Origin: JAIPEK01 sp041685935
GTDB taxonomy: Bacteria; Desulfobacterota; Desulfobacteria; Desulfobacterales; Desulfobacteraceae
NCBI GenBank assembly: GCA_041685935.1
Contig: JAWLES010000016.1
Location: forward strand, 1-25,016
Length of the DNA stretch: 25,016 nt
Direction of reading: 5' to 3'
Part shown: positions 1-7,390 of the stretch, in pieces
How positions within the stretch are numbered: position 1 is the first letter of the stretch
Layout: every line of letters begins with the position of its first letter
Notes under the pieces: generated by a model
The model's database searches: none
Seen by the model: only the letters and a program-made list of their open reading frames with translations
Told to the model about the DNA's origin: nothing
Translations under genes and position numbers: made by a program

Positions 1-1812
1 CTCGGTCAGGGCCTGAATTCTTGTTGAGGCGTCTGCTTTCTCACGTTCAAGTGATTCGCGCTCCTTTACCAGTCTATCCCTGTGTGATCGGGCTGACGCT
101 TTTTTGGCTGCCTGATCTGATATGAGCCTCAGTTTGTCAGACATGTCATCGGCCTTTTTTACACTCTGTTCAAATGCATCCTTGATTCCGGTGCTGTTTT
201 CGAACAGGGCTGAAAAAGCTTCCGCCTCCTTGGGGGCTTCAGGTCTGCCCTCCAGAAGGCCTTTGATGATTATCCATCCATGGTCTCTGTTTTTCCGCAG
301 ATCTGCAAGATCCTGTTCAGTCGGTACGGGCCCGGTAAGGTTGATAATGCTGATATCCATTTCAGCAGCTGCGATTTCCCTGTCCTTTGAACCGATTTTT
401 TCCCGGATACCGGAAATCATGGTATGCAGGTCGGAAAATTTTTTTTCATACGATTCTATGACTTCCATGGGAGGAATCCTGGCCTTTAAAAGCTGTTCAG
501 GATCCTGTTCAAACACCTTTCCAAGACCCTTGAGATGCATAAGGGTTTCCCGGAATTCCTGGTTAAGGCTTTGAATCTCCTCAAGCTTGCCTTTGTATCT
601 ATGCTCGATTCCGCCTTCGTCAAGGGCTCTTTTCACTGCGAGTTCAAGCGCCTTGTAATCCGGAATGCGCCCGGTTTTTCCGAGCTTTTCCTTCAAGTCC
701 CCGATTTTTCTGCGCTGCCTTGCAATCTCATTTTCAAGGTTCCGGTGTTCAAGCATCAGTCTGGATAGTTCCGCACCCTCCTTTTTGATGGAAATCTCCC
801 GCTCCTTTGAAATCCTGAGGGTTTCAGCCTTTTCAACCGGAATCCCATGTCCGAGCCGTCTGAGAATTTCAACCGCTTCGGTCTGCAGCCCTTCAAGGTC
901 TGCTTTAAGGCGGACTTTTTCTTTTGCGTTCCGGTCAATACCGCCTATTTCCTGGAAAAGTGCGGTCACTGTCTGTTTTTTCTCCAGGATTTTCCTGGCT
1001 GCTCCCTCCGGTTCGGCATCTTTTCGGGGCAGGGTTTCAAGCTTTTCCAGAATTTCCCGCCTTCTTGAAATGGCATCAAATGAATTGAAAATCCGCTGCA
1101 GGTGGTTCAGTTTTTTCCTTTTTTCCCGGATGAACGAAGAAATTTCGTCCGCCTGTTTTTCAAGCTCTTTAAGTGCGGTGTAGGTCTCTTCGTATTCGTT
1201 TTCGGAAAGCTGTTCATCACTGATCTGCTTTTTGATGTCTGAAACGGTGTTCAGGGTAGTGTTTATAACCGGGTTTTTCCCGCCCTTCTTGAAAAGAGCC
1301 TCAGCTTTTTGCGACAGCTCAAGCTGGATGCTTCTGAGATCAGACAGCCCCGCCCCTGCTGAAAACAGTATTTCCCCTGTGGTGCCTTCGCCGCTGATGA
1401 TTTCCCTGCCGCCCCTGACAAGATCTTCATGGTCAATGGCGAACATGGTTTCAAAAAGGTGTTGTTCAATATGGCCAAGCATCCCGTCTGCCACGGATTC
1501 ATCAATGGGGGTCCTGTCATCGGCATAGGTCAAAGAAGCTTTGCGGGCCTTGCGGCGGATTATTGAAAGCTCCTGCCGGTCTTTTGATTCTATGGTTCCG
1601 CCGATTCTCAGTTTTCGGTAGGGATGGATGAAGTCATCTGCGGACTGCTGGGGGATGCCGAAAAATAATTGTCTGAGCGCCCTGAGTGCGGAGCTTTTCC
1701 CGGCTTCGTTGGGTCCGTGTATGAGGTGAAAATCCGGTTCACTGCCTTCAAAATCGATCAGCTTGTCAGTGAAGGGACCAAAGGCGGACAGTTCGAGCTT
1801 TTTGATTCTCAA
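1..1812 (-). CDS. YhaN-type SbcC/Rad50-like AAA ATPase, N-terminal 604 residues (runs off left edge)
   Basis: ATP-binding partner of an SbcD/Mre11-like nuclease, expected to act on DNA ends in repair; exact substrates of this subfamily are not firmly known. The start is TTG at 1812-1810, sharing 3 bases (TTGA) with the stop of the upstream nuclease, which implies translational coupling. The frame stays open to base 1 with no stop. Residues 1-30 give the usual Rad50-like opening (MRIKKLELSAFGPF), followed by Walker A GPNEAGKS at residues 33-40. A YhaN-like stretch follows (HLFETMFAID, then GEILFSAGAGL). From about residue 160 onward the protein is Lys/Glu/Leu-rich coiled coil, rich in KxLEEL-like heptads. 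The second ATPase half (signature motif, Walker B) lies outside the window. Family members are around 1000 residues or more, so this is about half the protein. Confidence 0.88.
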   Translation of the reverse strand, partial: MRIKKLELSAFGPFTDKLIDFEGSEPDFHLIHGPNEAGKSSALRALRQLFFGIPQQSADDFIHPYRKLRIGGTIESKDRQELSIIRRKARKASLTYADDRTPIDESVADGMLGHIEQHLFETMFAIDHEDLVRGGREIISGEGTTGEILFSAGAGLSDLRSIQLELSQKAEALFKKGGKNPVINTTLNTVSDIKKQISDEQLSENEYEETYTALKELEKQADEISSFIREKRKKLNHLQRIFNSFDAISRRREILEKLETLPRKDAEPEGAARKILEKKQTVTALFQEIGGIDRNAKEKVRLKADLEGLQTEAVEILRRLGHGIPVEKAETLRISKEREISIKKEGAELSRLMLEHRNLENEIARQRRKIGDLKEKLGKTGRIPDYKALELAVKRALDEGGIEHRYKGKLEEIQSLNQEFRETLMHLKGLGKVFEQDPEQLLKARIPPMEVIESYEKKFSDLHTMISGIREKIGSKDREIAAAEMDISIINLTGPVPTEQDLADLRKNRDHGWIIIKGLLEGRPEAPKEAEAFSALFENSTGIKDAFEQSVKKADDMSDKLRLISDQAAKKASARSHRDRLVKERESLEREKADASTRIQALTE

Positions 1813-3083
1813 CTGTCCCTCTCTCCGTCCGGGTGGCCTGCAATGCGGTGCATGAGAATATCCTCCGCCCGGTCCAGTATTTCTCCAAACCATTCTTTTT
1901 TAACACCGGAAGCCGGGTTCATGCGTTCGGAAAACTCCAGGGGCATTTTTTTAAGCAGGGGGTCGAGCTCCCTGAAAAGCGTGTTTGAAAAAACATCATC
2001 TTCTCTTGCCTCTCTGAAAACCGAGTTGATTTCAGAGACCGCGGGAAGTTCCGACAGAGCCGCTTTTTTTTCTTCATATTCAAAGGACACTTTTTCGATC
2101 CAGATACTGCCATGTCCGATCTCGACCGCACCCGCCCGGATTTCATTTACCCATTTTTCCTTTAATGCTTTCAGTCCGGCAAGTTCAGGGGAGACTCCGG
2201 TTACTGAAATCCGGACCGCAGCAAACCGGTCATCGCAGATGGATTGAATTTTTTCCAGCACCGCATCCACGATATCAAGTTCGGTTTCAAGGCCTCTGGC
2301 ATTTACGGCGAGCCTGTGCCAGCGTATTCGGTCAAGGGGTTTAAACTCCCGGTCAATCCCGCCATCATTGGATACCGTGATCCGCATGCATCCCTTCTCC
2401 CCGTCCTCTTTTGCATGGCGGCCCTGGATGTTTCCGGAAAATACTATCAAAGGGGAGCTGCTGATGATTTCCAGGGTATGGACATGACCCAGGGCCCAGT
2501 AATCATACTCTTTTGATTTCAAATCATCCACACTGCAGGGGGCATAAGTTTCATGCCCCTCCCTGCCTGTAAGCGAAGTATGCAGCATCCCGATGTTGAA
2601 ATAGCCGGGCACGGGATCAGGATAGGTGAGGCTCAGGTTTTCAGTCACTGAAGGGGCTGGGAAACTCCGCCCGTGGATTGCAACTTCCAGGGGCTCGATT
2701 GTCACGGTTTCAGGCCTTTCAGTGGAGAAGACACAGACATTGGAGGGCAGACGCAGGGATCTGGTGATTCTGCTTTTTGCGTCATGGTTGCCAAGGACGA
2801 TAAATACTTTGATGTTTTCACTGGAAAGTCTTGCCATCTGGGATATGAAAAAAAGCCCGGTGTTGTAGTCCCGCCAGTCCCCGTCATACAGGTCTCCTGA
2901 AAACAGGACAAAGTCTACTTTTCGGTCAATGGCAAGAGTTACCATGTCTTTCAGGGATTTTCTCGCGGCCGACCGTAAAAGATTCACAGGAGCCCCTTCA
3001 TACTTTTCAAGGTTCAAAAGCGGGCTGTCCAGATGTATGTCTGCTGCATGAATGAAAGAAAAGCTTGCCATACGACTTTTCAT
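1809..3083 (-). CDS. YhaO-type metallophosphoesterase, SbcD/Mre11-like DNA nuclease
   Basis: Predicted Mn-dependent DNA exo/endonuclease subunit working with the ATPase encoded directly downstream. All calcineurin-like metal-binding motifs are visible: AADIHLD (residues 13-19), GDLYD (63-67), LGNHD (97-101), MLHTS (166-170) and ALGHVH (197-202), then SGNIQGRH (216-223). This order and the ADIHLDSPL opening are typical of the YhaO branch rather than classical SbcD. The C-terminal half (from about 260) is the less conserved capping region. At 424 residues it is normal length. Two starts are possible: ATG at 3083 with AAAGGA very close in front, or ATG four codons later (3071), for which that same AAAGGA sits about 12 bases upstream; the later one may be real. 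The gene overlaps the ATPase start by 3 bases. Confidence 0.9.
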   Translation of the reverse strand: MKSRMASFSFIHAADIHLDSPLLNLEKYEGAPVNLLRSAARKSLKDMVTLAIDRKVDFVLFSGDLYDGDWRDYNTGLFFISQMARLSSENIKVFIVLGNHDAKSRITRSLRLPSNVCVFSTERPETVTIEPLEVAIHGRSFPAPSVTENLSLTYPDPVPGYFNIGMLHTSLTGREGHETYAPCSVDDLKSKEYDYWALGHVHTLEIISSSPLIVFSGNIQGRHAKEDGEKGCMRITVSNDGGIDREFKPLDRIRWHRLAVNARGLETELDIVDAVLEKIQSICDDRFAAVRISVTGVSPELAGLKALKEKWVNEIRAGAVEIGHGSIWIEKVSFEYEEKKAALSELPAVSEINSVFREAREDDVFSNTLFRELDPLLKKMPLEFSERMNPASGVKKEWFGEILDRAEDILMHRIAGHPDGERDS

Positions 3084-3138
3084 GTCCTTTGATGTTCGGG
3101 TTCCAAAAGCGGATCAGTCCATTTCAAAAGCCTATGGG

Positions 3139-3167
3139 AGTGTATCTGAAAATCGGTATGGTGTAAA
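3139..3167 (-). promoter_or_regulatory. Putative sigma70 promoter for the YhaO/YhaN pair
   Basis: On the minus strand, TTTACA (3167-3162) and TACACT (3144-3139) are separated by exactly 17 bases, and the expected start of transcription is about 45-50 bases before the nuclease start codon. It was found by eye, with 5/6 and 4/6 matches to consensus. Confidence 0.45.
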
Positions 3168-3181
3168 CCGGTTTTCACGGC

Positions 3182-3210
3182 TTTACCCGGAGCGGTTTTT
3201 TTTGTATATT
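3182..3210 (+). promoter_or_regulatory. Putative sigma70 promoter for the Sel1/FGE gene
   Basis: TTTACC (3182-3187), a 17-base spacer containing a run of eight T, then TATATT (3205-3210). Transcription would begin near 3217, giving a short leader that carries the strong ribosome binding site AGGGGGT before the ATG at 3247. It lies back to back with the opposing nuclease promoter. Confidence 0.45.
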
Positions 3211-3246
3211 CTCCGGAAGGATGGATAGGAAAAACAGGGGGTAAAA

Positions 3247-4218
3247 ATGAAAAAGGTTTTCCTTGTACTCTGCCTTGTCTTGTTTGGGGCCGGTTTCAGC
3301 CTGGATGCAGCAGGATTTGACCGGGTGGACGACCTTAAAAAACAGGCAAGAAGGGGAAACGCAGAGGCCCAGCTGAAACTCGGGCAAAGGTATTTCAACG
3401 GTGACGGTGTGTTGAAAAATCCGGGCAGGGCTGCATACTGGATTAAGCAGGCCCACGAGAACGGTGCTGCTGAAGCGGGAAAAGTCTGGGACCGGCTGGA
3501 ATTGTGGCAGTATCAGGTTGACCGGGACAAGGGCGGTGAAACGGGTTTGACGGAAAAGCCGGAATCTGAAATCTACGTGGAGCCTGTCACTGGTATGGAG
3601 TTTGTATGGATCGAGCAGGGATGCTTTCAAATGCCTGACAGAGAAAGTTCCGGAGGAGAGGAAAGCCGGGTTTGCCTGGACGGATTCTGGATGGGAAAGT
3701 ACGAGGTTACGCAAAAGGAGTACGCAAAAATTACAGGGACTTATCCCTCCGGTTACGGCGGAGATGAAAACCGGCCGGTGGAGAGTGTCACATGGGATGA
3801 GGCAGCGGCTTTTGCTGAGAAGCTGAATTCAAAAAATCCGCGCACCCAGGGGTTTGCTTTGCCGACCAGGGCCCAGTGGATGTATGCCTGTTCCGGCGGC
3901 AGTGAGAACAATGATTTTCCGTGGGGGGACTCCGTTGACAATCCTTCTGCAAACTGCGGCACCTGCGCCGTCGGCAGCTACAGAGGCCGTACCGCACCTG
4001 TGGGGTCATTTGCACCGAATCGATTCGGCCTTTATGATATGGCCGGGAATGTGCAGGAGTGGAGTAAAACACGGCATGAAAAGGGAGGAAGAAAAAGGAT
4101 AGCCCTGGGCGGCGGGTTCACCTCCAACCTGGATGACATCTCGTGCGCATCAAAAAAGAGGTATCTTTCCTCCATGAAGAGCCGGGCGGTTGGTATCAGG
4201 CTTGTGAAAACCGATTGA
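3247..4218 (+). CDS. Exported Sel1-repeat protein with FGE-sulfatase (SUMF1-type) fold
   Basis: Residues 1-22 form a signal peptide (MKK, hydrophobic VFLVLCLVLFGAGF, then SLDAA), so the protein is probably periplasmic; there is no lipobox. Residues 27-85 hold one to two Sel1/TPR-like repeats (GNAEAQLKLGQRYFNGDG). Residues 110-321 are an FGE-sulfatase domain: KYEVTQ (151-156), RPVESVTWDEAAAF (176-189), LPTRAQW (205-211), GLYDMAGNVQEW (261-272), GGGF (288-291) and a closing VGIRLV. Real formylglycine-generating enzymes use a pair of Cys in the C-terminal part; here only Cys300 is near that place, so sulfatase activation is unlikely and a binding or structural role is more probable. The usual LPTEAEW is altered to LPTRAQW. 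The ribosome site GGGGGT is well placed. The last 23 bases overlap the end of aroB on the other strand. Confidence 0.85.
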   Translation: MKKVFLVLCLVLFGAGFSLDAAGFDRVDDLKKQARRGNAEAQLKLGQRYFNGDGVLKNPGRAAYWIKQAHENGAAEAGKVWDRLELWQYQVDRDKGGETGLTEKPESEIYVEPVTGMEFVWIEQGCFQMPDRESSGGEESRVCLDGFWMGKYEVTQKEYAKITGTYPSGYGGDENRPVESVTWDEAAAFAEKLNSKNPRTQGFALPTRAQWMYACSGGSENNDFPWGDSVDNPSANCGTCAVGSYRGRTAPVGSFAPNRFGLYDMAGNVQEWSKTRHEKGGRKRIALGGGFTSNLDDISCASKKRYLSSMKSRAVGIRLVKTD

Positions 4219-5230
4219 GAAAATCCGCAAGTTCTTGAAACCGGACTTTTCTCACGCAGCAGTCTCCGATCCGGGTGAGGAAAACAAAGTGCACTGAATC
4301 GTTTTCCCTTTTTTTATCCCCTTTTACCGCTTCCGCAACCCTTGATGCGTCAAAGCCGAACGCCGACGGCATGCCCAGTTTTTTAATCAGCAGGGCGGTC
4401 CTTTCCAGTTCTTCTTTTGACAGAAAACCCTTTTCCACGGAAAATGCTGCAGCCGCAAGGATACCTATGCTTACCGCGGTTCCGTGGCCGGTGCATGCCA
4501 CCTTTTCCACGGCATGTCCCACGGTATGCCCGAAATTAAGCTTGCGGCGCTCACCTGACTCCTCTTCATCCGCCTGAACTATCCCGGATTTGATCCGGAC
4601 CGAATCATCAACTAGCCGGGTTACGGCATCCGGGCTCAGGGCTTTGATTTTCTCCGGGTTCTGTTCCATGTATACAAACATGTCCGAATCCGCAATCAGG
4701 GCGTGTTTGACGATTTCAGCATACCCGTTGACGATCTCTTCGGGATCAAGGGTTTTTAAAAGAGCAGTGTCGCATATTACAAACTCGGGCTGCCGGAACA
4801 CCCCGACCATGTTTTTGTATGCATCCAGGTTGACACCGTTCTTTCCGCCCACGCTTGCATCCACCTGGCTTAGCAGGGTTGTGGATACAAACCCGAAATC
4901 AAGGCCCCGCAGATAGGTGGATGCCGCAAACCCTGCAATATCGCAGACAATACCGCCTCCGATACCGAGAATAAATGTGTTCCGGTCCGCCTGAAGGTGG
5001 AGGAGTTGTTTGTAGATGGTTTCCACCGTGGCAAGGGTTTTGATTCCCTCTCCCGTGTCTATGGTAATCACCGGGCAGTTCGGGAAACAGCCTTCATAGT
5101 GCCGCATGACCCGTGTGTCGGTTATGATGATGGTCCTGCGGCCGTCAATATATTTTGATACGTTTAAAAGGGATTCTCCGATATGAATCTCGGACCTGCC
5201 CAGATGCCCTTGTATCTCATAGGTTTTCAT
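4196..5230 (-). CDS. aroB: 3-dehydroquinate synthase
   Basis: Second step of the shikimate pathway: converts DAHP to 3-dehydroquinate using NAD and a divalent metal, in the cytoplasm. At 344 residues it has the usual length. Visible motifs are the NAD-binding GIGGGIVCD (89-97), STTLLSQVDASVGGKNGVN (116-134) and the metal ligands Glu172 (GYAEIVK), His235 (NFGHTVGHA) and His249 (TGHGTAV). The start chosen is ATG at 5230, whose ATGA overlaps the aroF stop by 4 bases. The frame remains open upstream to 5593, but that part is only the shadow of aroF and has no dehydroquinate-synthase character. It is translated from the same message as aroF, so attenuation in the aroF leader would control both. 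The 3' end overlaps the converging Sel1/FGE gene by 23 bases. Confidence 0.96.
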   Translation of the reverse strand: MKTYEIQGHLGRSEIHIGESLLNVSKYIDGRRTIIITDTRVMRHYEGCFPNCPVITIDTGEGIKTLATVETIYKQLLHLQADRNTFILGIGGGIVCDIAGFAASTYLRGLDFGFVSTTLLSQVDASVGGKNGVNLDAYKNMVGVFRQPEFVICDTALLKTLDPEEIVNGYAEIVKHALIADSDMFVYMEQNPEKIKALSPDAVTRLVDDSVRIKSGIVQADEEESGERRKLNFGHTVGHAVEKVACTGHGTAVSIGILAAAAFSVEKGFLSKEELERTALLIKKLGMPSAFGFDASRVAEAVKGDKKRENDSVHFVFLTRIGDCCVRKVRFQELADFLNRFSQA

Positions 5231-6240
5231 GAGCCGTTCTTTACAAGGGTGTGGATGGCGTTGATTTTTTCCATGCTGATCCGGAACTGTTCGGGGTACA
5301 GCGACTGGGCCCCGTCGCTCAATGCTTCCTCGGGCTTGTGGTGGACTTCCAGCATCAGGCCGTGGGCGCCCACTGCTGCAGCTGAATAGGCAAGGGGGAT
5401 AACCTGGTCCCTGACACCGGCGGCATGGCTGGGGTCCACAATAATCGGCAGATGGGTCTCGTTTTTGGCTGCCGGTACAACAGAAAGGTCGAGTGTGTTC
5501 CTGGAGTGTTTCACAAAGGTGCGGACGCCGCGTTCGCAGAGTATTACCTGTGAATTTCCCTCTTCCATGATATATTCCGCCGCCATGAGCCACTCCTGGA
5601 GTGTGGCGGACATTCCCCTTTTCAGGATCACGGGTTTGTCGCTTTTTCCTGCGCGCCGAAGCAGACTGAAGTTCTGCATGTTCCGGGTACCGATCTGCAC
5701 AGCGTCTGAATACTCTTCCACCGCGTCGAAAGTATCCATGTCCATTACCTCGGTGACAAAAGGGAGTCCCGTTTTTTCCCTGACCCGGGCCAGAATCTTC
5801 AGCCCTTCTTCCCCGAGCCCCTGGAAAGAGTAAGGGGACGTCCTGGGCTTGAATGCACCGCCCCTGAATACAGCCGCTCCCGAAGAGAGCACGGTTTCAC
5901 CTATGGCAAGGGCCTGCTCCAGGCTTTCCACCGCACACGGGCCGGCAATGACCGGGAGCATGTCTCCCCCGAAAACTGCGTTTCCGATGGCCACTTCGGT
6001 GTTTTCCTTTTGAAACTCGCGGCTTACCAGTTTGTACGGCTTTGTTACCGGTATCACTTCTTTCACGCCTTCAAACCCCAGAAAATGGCCGGAATCCACA
6101 GATCCCCTGTTGTATAGAATCCCTATGGAAACCCTGTCTCCCCCGGAGATGGGCCGTCCGGTGTATCCTCTTTTTTCCGCGGCCGCCACCACTGCATCGA
6201 TGTTTTCCCGGCTCGCGCCTTTTTTCATCACAATAAGCAT
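5227..6240 (-). CDS. aroF: 3-deoxy-7-phosphoheptulonate (DAHP) synthase, Thermotoga-like type I-beta
   Basis: Condenses phosphoenolpyruvate and erythrose 4-phosphate, the committed step of aromatic amino acid synthesis. The 337-residue protein starts at ATG 6240, preceded by a strong GGAGG five bases away; the open frame extends 28 more codons without family similarity. Residues 1-70 form the small ferredoxin-like regulatory domain (MLIVMKKGAS opening) that in the Thermotoga enzyme mediates feedback inhibition by Phe and Tyr. The barrel follows: AGPCAVES (99-106), FRGGAFKPRTSPYSFQG (125-141) and DPSHAAG (269-275). Likely metal ligands are Cys102, His272, Glu298 and Asp309, the same positions I recall for the Thermotoga maritima enzyme. 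It is first in an aroF-aroB operon behind a long leader that looks like an attenuator. Confidence 0.95.
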   Translation of the reverse strand: MLIVMKKGASRENIDAVVAAAEKRGYTGRPISGGDRVSIGILYNRGSVDSGHFLGFEGVKEVIPVTKPYKLVSREFQKENTEVAIGNAVFGGDMLPVIAGPCAVESLEQALAIGETVLSSGAAVFRGGAFKPRTSPYSFQGLGEEGLKILARVREKTGLPFVTEVMDMDTFDAVEEYSDAVQIGTRNMQNFSLLRRAGKSDKPVILKRGMSATLQEWLMAAEYIMEEGNSQVILCERGVRTFVKHSRNTLDLSVVPAAKNETHLPIIVDPSHAAGVRDQVIPLAYSAAAVGAHGLMLEVHHKPEEALSDGAQSLYPEQFRISMEKINAIHTLVKNGS

Positions 6241-6325
6241 TGGTCCTCCATTTTTTTTATTATCCAAAACCACATGGATCAGTGTAATGCAAAAGGCCGT
6301 GTTTCCCTTTCCGCCCTGAAACATG

Positions 6326-6357
6326 AAAAGGGCTGAAGGTGAAACCAGCAGCCCTTT
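6326..6357 (-). terminator. Attenuator terminator hairpin in the aroF leader
   Basis: On the minus strand AAAGGGCTG (6357-6349) pairs perfectly with CAGCCCTTT (6335-6327) around a 13-base loop, and the second arm ends in TTTT (6329-6326). No gene ends in front of it in this direction except the 42-codon leader frame, and it lies 86 bases before the aroF start codon, so it must regulate rather than end a gene. The antiterminator pairs GCAGCC (6401-6396) with GGCTGC (6353-6348), which would destroy this hairpin. Confidence 0.7.
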
Positions 6358-6381
6358 ATCAATTCCGTTATTCTTCAGTTA

Positions 6382-6510
6382 TCAGATATGAATCAGGCTG
6401 CAGAGGGACCGGCGGCACCAATAAAACTGCCGGAGAAAAAGGGCTTCAGCCGCCCGGCCGAATGCCTCAGTTTTCAGATAGTCCTTGTATTGAGCCTGAT
6501 TTATATCCAT
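6382..6510 (-). CDS. Putative aromatic leader peptide (42 aa) of the aroF attenuator
   Basis: A 42-codon frame lies between the aroF promoter and the terminator hairpin. It begins MDINQAQYKDY, and residues 29-31 are consecutive Phe, Tyr, Trp codons (TTT TAT TGG, 6426-6418), followed by CRRSLCSLIHI and TGA at 6384-6382. The frame also has Tyr8, Tyr11, Phe17 and Phe25. The Phe-Tyr-Trp codons sit in the loop of a small hairpin (CGGCA 6432-6428 with TGCCG 6417-6413). A ribosome stalled there would leave GCAGCC (6401-6396) free to act as antiterminator, while one reaching the stop would cover it. No Shine-Dalgarno sequence precedes the ATG and the predicted transcript start is only a few bases away, so translation would be leaderless or start elsewhere. 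The role is inferred from arrangement; the peptide itself is not a family I recognise. Confidence 0.6.
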   Translation of the reverse strand: MDINQAQYKDYLKTEAFGRAAEALFLRQFYWCRRSLCSLIHI

Positions 6511-6520
6511 ACTGCATTTC

Positions 6521-6549
6521 TTAGTACAACTGTTGATTTGACTTGTCAA
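6521..6549 (-). promoter_or_regulatory. Promoter of the aroF leader and aroF-aroB
   Basis: On the minus strand, TTGACA (6549-6544, perfect) and TACTAA (6526-6521) are 17 bases apart. Transcription should start near 6514, giving a leader of about 270 bases before aroF. The -35 box lies inside the small inverted repeat TTGAC-TT-GTCAA (6538-6549), which could be an operator or chance. Confidence 0.65.
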
Positions 6550-6585
6550 CACAAAAAACATATTTGCCTGATATCCAATTATATC

Positions 6586-6614
6586 TTGACACAGATCCGT
6601 CCATTTCTTATATA
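6586..6614 (+). promoter_or_regulatory. Promoter of minCDE
   Basis: TTGACA (6586-6591, perfect), 17-base spacer, TATATA (6609-6614). It is divergent from the aroF promoter, with 36 bases between the two -35 boxes. Transcription would begin near 6621, which rules out the earlier in-frame methionine at 6543 as the minC start. Confidence 0.65.
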
Positions 6615-6665
6615 TCTGTAACAATATCATCAGCTTTAAACATGTATAATTCAGGGTATTTCAGG

Positions 6666-7364
6666 ATGACGGATGAGAACCAGATGAAAACCGAGCCGCC
6701 GGTGAAACTCAAGGGGGTCGGAGGAGGGTTGTGGATTACCATAGACCCTTCCAGGCCGGAGGATCTGATCAAAAGGGAAGTGAAAACGCTGTTCGAGCGG
6801 CTCAGGAACCTGGCGATCAATGCGGAGGTAGTCATCGATACGGGCGGGGCAAAGGGGCATGAGGCTCTCATAAAGGAATTGAAAACATATCTCATTGAAA
6901 CGTTTCATGTGAAGACGGTGAAAAAACCCCCGGAAAAGCGGTCGGTACCGGTGGAACGGATCCGGCAGCGGGACCTTTCCAGGTCATTCAACCATCACAG
7001 AAGTGATGTGATGATGCTAAGGGGGAGGGTCAGGTCCGGGCAGAAAATTGAATCCAAAAAACACATCGTGATCGCCGGGGATGTCAACCCGGGTGCTGAA
7101 ATATCCGCGGGGGGCGACATCATCGTTCTCGGAAGGCTCAAGGGAAAAGTGCATGCAGGTGTGCCTGACAATCACAATTCAATCATCTTCGCACTTGAGT
7201 TCAATCCCACCCAGGTGAGAATAGGGAGTATAACAGCGGCCGGAGTGAAAGAATCATCAAAGAGCGCAGCAGAGTTCGCCAGCATTGACAGGGAGGGGAT
7301 TGTGGTACAGGATTATCTCAAGGTCAATCCGTTCGGAAAAATTCCCTGGCCCGAGGTGATATAA
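6666..7364 (+). CDS. minC: Septum site-determining protein MinC
   Basis: Inhibitor of FtsZ assembly that, carried by MinD on the membrane, prevents division near the poles. Residues 1-100 form the FtsZ-binding N-terminal domain (VKLKGVGGGLWITID, KTLFERLRNL). After a charged linker, the C-terminal right-handed beta-helix carries the typical RGRVRSGQ and VIAGDVNPGAEISAGGDIIVLG pattern, then FALEFNPTQVRIG. Start choice: ATG 6666 has AGGG nine bases upstream and lies beyond the promoter; ATG 6642 and ATG 6684 are alternatives. With 6666 the protein has 232 residues, normal for the family. It is the first gene of minC-minD-minE. Confidence 0.94.
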   Translation: MTDENQMKTEPPVKLKGVGGGLWITIDPSRPEDLIKREVKTLFERLRNLAINAEVVIDTGGAKGHEALIKELKTYLIETFHVKTVKKPPEKRSVPVERIRQRDLSRSFNHHRSDVMMLRGRVRSGQKIESKKHIVIAGDVNPGAEISAGGDIIVLGRLKGKVHAGVPDNHNSIIFALEFNPTQVRIGSITAAGVKESSKSAAEFASIDREGIVVQDYLKVNPFGKIPWPEVI

Positions 7365-7390
7365 ATCAATATTTTGAATAGAGGTGTGAA

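Noticed and set aside
3165..3200. Possible terminator around AAACCG and CGGTTT followed by a T run
   Set aside because: No plus-strand gene ends before it, the loop is long, and the T run is better explained as the spacer of the promoter at 3182-3210.
5231..5593. Upstream extension of the aroB frame by 121 codons
   Set aside because: It lies wholly inside aroF on the same strand in another frame, has no resemblance to dehydroquinate synthase, and ATG 5230 gives the standard protein length with an ATGA overlap.
6511..6630. Longer version of the aroF leader frame starting at 6630
   Set aside because: It would begin upstream of the predicted promoter and cross the minC promoter on the other strand; only the part from 6510 can be on the predicted leader transcript.
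6543..6665. Longer minC starting at 6543
   Set aside because: It lies upstream of and across the minC promoter, and MinC proteins do not have this N-terminal extension.
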